Source of the DNA: Narthecium ossifragum
Lineage: Eukaryota; Streptophyta; Magnoliopsida; Dioscoreales; Nartheciaceae
Reading direction: 5' to 3'
DNA length: 64,000 nucleotides
NCBI GenBank assembly: GCA_963920575.1
Contig: OY986966.1
Coordinates: 11,138,048-11,202,047, forward strand
Shown in pieces: positions 56,908 through 64,000 of the stretch (position 1 is the first letter of the stretch; each line of letters opens with the position of its first letter). The notes beneath the pieces were generated by a model. The model was not told the DNA's origin. It did no database searches and saw only the letters and a list, made by a program, of their open reading frames with translations. Both the position numbers and the translations under genes were made by a program.

Positions 56908-57354
56908 AGTCCGATTTCTATCCGCACCGAGTAAAAAAAAAATTTGACGATTCAAGTAAGACAGGATATAAAAATAGTCATGCACATCAATGCAACCCCA
57001 TACATGACCACTTATATTAATATAATAATATTATATTAATATATATTATTAAAAGAATATAAAATAAATCAATTTTGCATGATGTGAACCAATCAGGGTA
57101 TGACACATGACATGTGGGACCAACTTATATTAATATTTTATTATAATAACATATGAATATAAGTGGGTCCACATCTGTGTAGTTTATTAAATAATATTTT
57201 TGTATGCGTTTTTATCTGCGTATAAAAACTTTAGCGCGCGTAGAAACATTTCATGTGCGTGGTGTATTAAATAATATTGTTAATATGTTATGATAATAAA
57301 ATATTAATATAAGTGGGTTCACATGTCACGTATCATATCATGATTGGTCCACAT

Positions 57355-58766
57355 TAGGGGTGGCAATTCGAGTTCACGGGTCGGGTTCGGGTCGGGTCAT
57401 ACACTGACCCGTTTATTAAATACCAAACCCGAACCCGACCCGTTTAATAAACAGGTCAGGTATATAAAACCCAAACCCGACCCATTTATAAACGGGTCAA
57501 CCCGACCCGACCCGTTTATGAAACGGGTCGGATCGGGTTCGGGTTGACCCGCCACGGAGGCGCCGCCGGCAGCCGGATCTGGCCGGATCCGAACGGATCT
57601 GAGTCGTGGACGACCGGATCTGAGTCGTGGACGACCGGATCTGGCCGGATCCAGCCGGATCTGGCCGGATACGACCGGATCTGAGTCGTGGACGACCGGA
57701 TCTGGCCGGATCTGAGTCGTGGACGGGCGGATCTGGCCGGATCTGAGTCGTGGATGGCCGGATCTGGCCGGATCTGAGTCGTGGATGGCCGGATCTAGCC
57801 TGATCTGAGTCGTGGACGGGCGGATCTGGCTTGATCTGAGTCGTGAACGGCCGGATCTGGCCGGATCTGAGTCGTGGACGGCCGGATCTGGCCGGATATG
57901 AGTCGTGGACGGCGTATCTGGCCAGATCTGAGTCGTGGACGGCTGGACCTGAGTCGTGGACGGCCGGACCTGAGTCGTGGATGGCGGATCTGGCCGGATC
58001 TGAGTCGTGGACGGCCGGATCTGGCCGGATCTGAGTCGTGGACGACGGATCTAAGTCGTGGACGGCGGATCTGGCCGGATCTGAGTCGTGGACGGCGGAT
58101 CTGGCCGGATCTGAGTCGTGGACGGCCGGGAGTCGTGGAGGAGAAGGGGGCCGCGCCGTCGTGGAGGAGAAGGGGGCCAAGCCGCCGTGGAGGACCAGGG
58201 GGGAGGGTGCCGCGCCGCTGCTTGTTGGAGAGGAGAAGATGGAGGAAGTAGAGAGGGAGGAGAGGAAGAGAGGGGCGGCCGGGGAGAGGAAGGGAGGGGC
58301 GGGAGAGGGGCGGAGGCCGGTGTGTTAGGATGGTCGGGGAGAAGAGAGGGAGGAGATGAAGAGAGGGGCGGCCGGGGAGAGGAAGGGAGGGGCGGGAGAG
58401 GGGCGGTGGCCGGTGTGTTAGGATGGTCGGGGAGAAGAGGAGGAGAGGAAGAGAGTGTTGGGAGAGGAGAGTAAGAAGCCGGTGGGTTAGGAACTTAGGA
58501 TGGTCGGGGGGAAGGAGGAAGAGAGTGTTGGGAGAGGAGGAGAGGAAGTAGAAAGCTGAGAGAGGGTTTAGTTTTTAGGGTTTTTTTTTTAAACGGGTAA
58601 ACGGGTTGACCCGCCTAACCCGCGGGTCAACCCGACCCGACCCGTTTATTCACGGGTCATAAACGGGTCGACCCGTTTATGACCCGAACCCGATTATGCC
58701 AAACCCAAACCCGTTTAACTCGGGTCGGGTCGGGTTCACGGGTCATGACCCAGATTGCCACCCCTA
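57355..58766. mobile_element. Non-autonomous hAT element, 1.4 kb
   Basis: Terminal inverted repeats TAGGGGTGGCAAT / ATTGCCACCCCTA are flanked by a perfect 8-bp TSD GTCCACAT (57347-57354 and 58767-58774). TSD length and TIR type fit the hAT superfamily. The subterminal regions are packed with (A)CCCG / CGGGT motifs in both orientations. The interior is a 21/31-bp minisatellite followed by duplicated G/A-rich blocks (58240-58560). No transposase. Confidence 0.93.
57591..58130. repeat. 21/31-bp minisatellite inside the hAT element
   Basis: Units GGATCTGAGTCGTGGACGGCC, with or without an added GGATCTGGCC, are repeated about 18 times. The composite produces long repetitive frames on both strands (57497-58180 minus), which I do not regard as a gene. 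Confidence 0.93.
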
Positions 58767-58936
58767 GTCCACATCAGGCAAAAACTTATTTATTTTATAT
58801 TATTTTAATAATATATATTAAAATTATATTATTATATTAATAGAAATGGGCCTGCATGGGGATGCATTGATGTGTATGACCGTGTCACGTCATCATACTA
58901 TGTCATGTGGCAATACAATTCTTTTTCGCGTCCATC

Positions 58937-59083
58937 GTAGGTGGAGGGCACGTGTATGTCGGCAGCGGCCATGGCACCGACAAGAACGCTCTCAACAACG
59001 CCGAGTTATATGACCCGGTGGAGGACGGGCAGACATCGATGCCAACAAGGGTGGAGGAACGGGCGTCCATCGGAGATGGCAAA
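58937..59083 (+). pseudogene. Kelch-repeat protein fragment
   Basis: 49 codons before a stop read VGGGHVYVGSGHGTDKN..., NAELYDPVED and MPTRVEERAS. This is one kelch blade (GG, then Y, then a W-position substituted) typical of plant F-box/kelch proteins, with the common 'AELYDP' and 'MPT' text. No F-box or neighbouring blades were found. It lies just outside the right end of the foldback element. Confidence 0.7.
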
Positions 59084-59774
59084 TAAGCGGGTGTTGATAT
59101 TAGAGGGATTTGCCGGTGAAAACATCGAACATGACCGGTGGAGTGGTAATATTATACTTTTTTTATAATATATTCAGATAGATTATGTCGAATATGGTAT
59201 TCAAACGTTAAGGTGAATATATACATCATAAAATTAATAAAACTTGAAAATATTATTAATTAAATTATATGCTTTATAATATTATTTGTAATATCATATT
59301 ATTAAGTAATTTATTAAAGCCAAGGTGAATATTATATACATTATCATATTATTAATTAAACCACCAATATGTACTATAAAAAATTCAAAAGTTAAATTTA
59401 CTTTTCACCTCATCAATTTATATTCCTATTCCACATTTTTCATTGAAACACTATTTTCTTATCCAAAGTAATCATTACTTCATTGTTCCTACTTTTCAAC
59501 AACAGAACACCAAAGCGAAATAACTTTTATCCTATAACTTATCCCAGCATATTAATTCTTATCCTCTCAGTGGCTTGAGGGCTTCCGGAGCCTTCCTTAG
59601 ATGGAGATGCAAACCCTCTTTCCCTACGTCGCCTGTCTTTCTTTCACCAGAAGAGAACCCATCCTGCCTGCTTCTCCAGCCACCCTCTGACCGACGATGT
59701 ACGCTCCTGCCACGGTTGTAGTCAAGGTTACATACATGTACATTTTTGTGCGAAATTTAGCTATCTAGCTTGTT

Positions 59775-59960
59775 TTGTTACTGCAAACAGGAATAGTTTT
59801 TTTTACAGCTGCAATCTTAACATGCACTGTTGTGGTGGCTCTGACCATCTTCACATTCCAGGCATCCAGGAAAGGCTATGACTTCCAATTCCTCTTCTCA
59901 TTCCTATTTTTATGTCTCCTTGTGTGGATTTCAGCTCAAACTCCCAATGCAGAGGACTAG
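59775..59960 (+). pseudogene. Bax inhibitor-1/LIFEGUARD family exon fragment
   Basis: The frame contains FTAAILTCTVVVALTIFTFQ, then ASRKGYDFQFL and a hydrophobic segment. This matches the region of plant LIFEGUARD (TMBIM, BI-1-like) proteins where the family reads EAAILT...LTLYTFWA...GHDFNFLGPFLF. The family consists of seven-helix ER or Golgi membrane proteins that restrain cell death. A good splice acceptor (TTTTGTTACTGCAAACAG) precedes the match at about 59790, and the last ~20 codons diverge. Other exons were not found nearby, so this is most likely an isolated relic. Confidence 0.7.
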
Positions 59961-60489
59961 TTAAACAATGTACTCATTCTTGACAGTGCTATATGTTTTA
60001 AGCATGAATTATAATGTTTCTTTTGTTACTTTTCAAGTCTGATCGTGAATGTTTCTTTGAGTTTGTTCGCGTATTTCGGAGGGTATACAGATATAACAGG
60101 GAGAAAAGGAGGATGACAAATTGTTCTTTGTTGTTGCCCCATTTCATTTCCAGAATTTCCTAGTTATAGTTGTACAGCAAAAGCATTTTTTTAGCTTTAC
60201 TTTGTAACACATGCTTGATACTGCAACAATGTACTTTCTTTGATTGTCCATGATTGTTTAGCTTAGCTATTGCAGAACTTGCAGTGGCACAAAAGCTTAC
60301 ATTCAAATAGCTGGAAAAGATGGTTCATTAGGGAGAAGAAAAAAAAAAACCACTTCCAGCACCCCCATAGAATTGGATGTGGAGATATAGCGCAAATTAG
60401 GATTGTTATGGATGAATTGTTACCCTCAAACCAAACAAAAATAATTTTTACTGTTTAAAATTTAACTTGGTTTCAAACATCATGTAAAG

Positions 60490-60708
60490 GTGACAGGTTC
60501 CCTGCTTGTTTCGGGATTAAGAATAGGGTCATGAGGGTTAACCTCATTCTTAACCCCAAACACCAAAGTTGTGAAATATGAATTACCACTATTTCACCTG
60601 CCCCATTCATCTATACTTTTTTCTTACCTCCATTCCTTACCCCACCTTTTCTAACCCTTAACCCCATTAACCCTATTCCCCTTAACCCCGAACCAAACGG
60701 AGTAACAT
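60490..60708. repeat. Putative MITE
   Basis: Imperfect inverted ends (left TGTTTCGGGATTAAGAATAGGG, written in part here; right CCCTATTCCCCTTAACCCCG) enclose about 220 bp of AT/C-rich sequence without coding capacity. A 'ggttaa...ttaacc' core recurs inside. The target duplication is not certain. Confidence 0.45.
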
Positions 60709-60719
60709 GTAATCGTTAT

Positions 60720-61179
60720 CTCTTAATTGTTACTCATGTGAAATCTCTCCTATCATGTATCATTCACTCATTCGTCAAAAAAAGTCAAAAATGGTTCAAA
60801 TTAATTTTGTTATTAGCATATGTAATAGCATCTCTGTTTTGGAATCATTCTGTCCATATAAGAAACGTTAGGCTAGTAAAAAGTGTATTAGATTACGCTA
60901 TACGTAAAGTTGAGGGTATCAAAATGTATTTTACCCTAACGTAAATGATTTAGGTGGAAACTGAAATTCAATGTGAAACCTGACCCGAATCCAATGGGTA
61001 ATTTTATATGCACCACAACAATCTATAAGTGCACCACATTTTATGTAAAATGTCTAAATTGCCGTTCTTCTTCTCTCTCGCAGTGATAGTGGTGGTGCTG
61101 GTTACCGGCGGTGAGGAGGCTGAGGTGGGTTGCGGCGGTCGGCGAGGCCGAGCGGGATGAGGGAGAGAGAGAGAGAGCG

Positions 61180-61236
<57 letters not shown>

Positions 61237-61667
61237 AGAGAAGCCCCTCTACCGGCATACCTCCACCAACCCGGGCAAAACCTCCTCACCACCTATCTAC
61301 CCTAAACCGTAGCCACCACCACCACCTCCCACCCCCGACGACCCCCGTCCTCCACCAATCCCAGCGAAACCCCCCTTCCATTGCCCTTTTTTCTTTCCCC
61401 GGGGAAGTCACGGTCTCCCCTGCGACCCCTCCTCCAAGCTTCGTTGCCGTCGCAGCCACGCGCGGTTCCTCTCCTCCATCTCGATGTGTTTCCGACCTCC
61501 CTCGAGATCCTTGCATCGCTGACGACCTCCAGCCCACACCTCCACCACCTCGTCACCCGCTCATCGTCGTCTCTCTCTCTCTTTCCCATTCTCTCTTCCC
61601 ACTGTCTCGTCTGTTCTCTCTCTTTCCCTCCTCCTGCTTGGCCTCGCCGACAGCCGTATCCCACCCT
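60720..61667. other. Intergenic sequence before LTR S
   Basis: No gene is recognised. AT-rich to ~61040, then G-rich with the GA microsatellite, then C/T-rich (61270-61660) with low-complexity frames on both strands. Confidence 0.5.
61183..61232. repeat. (GA)n microsatellite
   Basis: About 25 uninterrupted GA repeats, with a shorter GA run just before (61162-61177). Confidence 0.97.
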
Positions 61668-64000
61668 TGTGAGGACCTGTCCCTCTACTTCCGGGTCGAC
61701 CAGTTGGGTTGGGCCCGTGGCTCATTTGATTGTTTCGCGTCGAGCGTGTGATCCGGAGGATCGTATTGTTTCTTAGACCGCAAAAGCAATTTGGTAAATT
61801 GCACCTTATCGGTTTGTTTAACACCCGTGTGTGCACACACTGACCGTGTTTTGTGTTAGTGTTTGATTAGAATGGTTAGATGGACCCGGGATCGGAAGAT
61901 CCGAGCTTGGGCTTGTGTTTTAGCCCAAGTTTGAGTTTCTGGGCAAAGAAGATCGATCTTTCTTGCTAAGGAGATCGATCTTCCTTCCTAAGGAGGTCGA
62001 TATTCCTTGGGAAGAAGATCGATCTTCCTGTGCCAGAAAGTCTTGGCGGTGAATTTTGAGAGGATGGCCGCCGTTGGCCGGCGCTCTCCACTGTCAGAGG
62101 GAGAGACGACTTTCTCTCCTCTCCTCTCCTCTCCCTAATCCTTATCCTCTCCCCCTTTCCAGGCTTTTCTTCTTCCCCTTCTTCCTCTTCTCCTTCTCCT
62201 TCCTTCTCCTTCTTCCTTCTTCCCGCGGCTCTGCTTCCCCTGTTTCCGGCATCCCCATCTTCCTCTCCGTTCTCCCTCCTCCGGCCACCGTTTTGGGCGT
62301 TTGAAGGTTCGTTGGATCCATGGCGGCGTGAGGAAGATCCCTGGTGTGGTTTGAAACTGGGTTAGTGACTGGTTAGCGGGGAATCAGCCGAGAATTAGCG
62401 TTTCCGGTAGGTTTCTACCTACTTGAGTTAGTTTAGGGGTTTTCTCTTGATCTAGCCGTTAGATCTTGTTGTTCTTGGTGTTTTTGGATGCCTCTTGCTT
62501 AGTGTAATTTCTGTTATAAGTTTCATAAGCTTTGGTTGAGATTTTAGTAGGATTTAAGCATGTTTAATCTCGGATTTTCCGGTTTCTGTTGTTCTTGAAA
62601 AACAGCCGGTTTGCGGCGATTTTTTCGATCGGTACGTGCATGTTCTTGGGTTATGATGAACATAAGAGTTGTAGATCTTTGAATCTACTCCCAGACCCAA
62701 CTGATGTCATAATTTTCTGATTTTCCTACGATTTGTTATGAATTTCATACGGGTGGGCTGTGTTGCAGCAAGTAAAGGTAAGTTAGTGAGATTAGCGGTT
62801 TTGATTAGTGTTTTCCCGGTAATCGAGCCGGTGGATGTTTCCTAATTTTGGATATGTTGATGCCAGCATGTTTATCTACTGCTTTCGAAGTTGGATCTCA
62901 AATCCGACATCGTTTGGATGTCGGATCGACGGGGTAAATCAGCCTCTAAGTAGAGGATTTTGGTGTTTTAAATAATATTATATGTTCAGAACATATAATA
63001 TTATATTTTTTTTACTGTTCATCATGTTTTCGGGGTTGCTTCCCGCTGCAGGAGTCCGCGGTTGACGGTCGCGGTACCGTCGTAATGCCGGGACCTGCTG
63101 CGGATTGGCTGGCAGCGGTTGGTAATACCGCTGCAGCGATCCAGTTGGACTTGTATGTTGTCTTTATCATACTGTTACATGCTTACCTCTTACTTGTGTA
63201 TTGTTCACCGTTAGGGTGTGGGCGATCTGTGGGTCACCGTCCCAAGGCTGGAAGCTCGTATTTAGCCCTAGGACCGGGGCTGGGTAGTTTGGACTCGGTT
63301 TGAATTGTGGTGTCCAGTCAAACTTCGATGATAGGCCTAGATGACTGGTACACCTGTTGCTTGATGATTATAGAGGTCGTGTCGGCCTCGAGTTGGATGG
63401 TGAGGTGTAGCTGGTGTCCTACTATGTTGACCCTTGAGTAGAGAGGTTGACTAGTTAGCGGTGCCATTTCTCGCCTGCAGTGCAGTTCCCTGCTTGTGGG
63501 CCAGCAGTGTTAGTCCTGCTTACTGAGTGTGACCTGACATGTGACCAGTTCAGCTGGAAGACCATGATCGTGGGCCTCATGGACACATTGTGAGGTTATG
63601 GGGCCTCTGTATACACCCAGGTCTTACTTGAGGGCGACACTGTTGCGTTTCCCTCTTCCTTCTGTGTGTCGTAGTGTACAACCCTACTAAGCTTTATGCT
63701 CACTCCTACCCGGGATGCGTTTTGCAGGTGCAAGCGTTATCTCCTCTTCGGTGACCCCTACCGGGTAGTTGGTCAGCGGTGCGGCGGCGCCAGGCGGAGT
63801 TTGAGAGATGGCAATCTTTACAGCTTTAAACCTATGTTAGTTAGTCTCCTACGGGAGTGTTAATTGTTGTATTTGAATCTTCCCCTCTCCTAGGATATAT
63901 ATATTAAATTCACTTGGGTTTTGTAATCTTGGGTTCGATGTTTGTTCAATTATGTCTTTTAAATTGAGGGTGTTTGTGATGAATTGTTAGGGAGACCAAT
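61668..64000 (+). mobile_element. LTR S, cut by the window end
   Basis: It starts TGTGAGGACCTGTCCCTC at 61668 and is collinear with the 3' LTR of KJ and with LTR H: U3 palindromes at 61947-62025, C/T-rich stretch at 62110-62280, the 'ttgcttcccgctgcaggagtcc' block near 63035, and 'cctacgggagtg' near 63848. The 3' end would lie just beyond the window. Whether it is solo or part of an element cannot be seen. Confidence 0.88.
61947..62025. repeat. AAGATCGATCTT palindrome array, U3 of LTR S
   Basis: Cores near 61950, 61972, 61994 (mutated) and 62016, spaced 22 bp. No clear second array was found further downstream in this LTR. Confidence 0.88.

Larger units (their letters stand above)
56977..58880. 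mobile_element. Foldback (long terminal inverted repeat) element interrupted by a hAT element
   Basis: Left arm ~56977-57172 and right arm ~57262-57354 plus 58775-58880 are imperfect reverse complements over nearly 200 bp. The outer ends are GTCATGCACATCAATGCA and TGCATTGATGTGTATGAC, the inner parts 'aagtgggtccacat' and 'ctgattggt'. Without the hAT insertion the element is about 484 bp with a ~90-bp loop. No target-site duplication was recognised. No coding capacity. Confidence 0.75.

Noticed and set aside
57497..58180. 227-codon repetitive minus-strand frame (VHDSDPARS repeats) inside the hAT element
   Set aside because: It is the translation of the 21/31-bp minisatellite; comparable open frames exist on the plus strand, and there is no homology to a protein family.
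60270..60458. 62-codon frame at 60270
   Set aside because: No similarity recognised, poly-A run inside, no coding bias apparent.
61004..61305. Frames of alternating Ser-Leu or Glu-Arg around 61183-61232
   Set aside because: Translation of the GA microsatellite.

Overview
This is a plant nuclear window, made almost entirely of nested retrotransposons around one disease-resistance-type gene. The flowering-plant assignment rests on the intronless CC-NB-ARC-LRR gene, Ty3/gypsy chromoviruses with a Tekay/Del-type chromodomain, initiator-tRNA-Met primer-binding sites, a plant L1-type LINE and an 8-bp-TSD hAT element. I cannot tell monocot from magnoliid or eudicot by eye. There are no prokaryotic features, no rRNA or tRNA genes and no CRISPR.

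Most of the sequence is one LTR family in many subtypes. In the sense direction the LTR begins TGTGAGGACC(T/C)GTCCCTC and ends GGTCGGGGCGCGACA. I label copies by letter. 1-11816 (-): LTR B, entered by element A (456-10326, TSD GTTCC), which is itself hit in its protease by a solo LTR of a second family (5485-7284, TGATG...CATCA, TSD TGACT). 11817-18885: the least TE-dense stretch. It holds another TGATG...CATCA solo LTR (12594-14092, TSD GTGAC), the CNL resistance gene (14425-17440, minus, one frameshift) and a possible MITE just upstream of it. 18886-34120: a second nest whose left side was cut off by a deletion at about 18.87-18.89 kb. It contains element C (gag, PBS, 5' LTR), LTR D, LTR Q, element N with solo LTR M (TSD CGACG), and the complete 2.4-kb element P (TSD CGAAC).

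34121-56790: a LINE whose ORF1 end (56640-56790) and ORF2 start (34121-34255) are separated by about 22 kb. The separating block is element E. E carries LTR H in its gag, and H carries solo LTR L (TSD CATAG) and the full-length element KJ (39720-47499, TSD CATGA). E also carries solo LTR F (TSD AAGTA) in its 5' LTR, with solo LTR G (TSD TGACT) inside F. 56791-61667: an AT-rich stretch with a foldback element interrupted by a 1.4-kb hAT element (TSD GTCCACAT), a kelch-repeat fragment, a Bax-inhibitor/LIFEGUARD exon fragment and a putative MITE. 61668-64000: the start of another LTR (S), cut by the window end.

The most unusual signal is a set of GATCGATC-core palindrome arrays in the LTRs. They commonly occupy two positions: just upstream of the TATA box in U3, and again several hundred bases downstream in the leader. 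Palindromes are often paired at 21-22 bp spacing as stem-loops. Each LTR subtype has its own flanking bases, usually the same in both arrays. No gene in the window is clearly intact.
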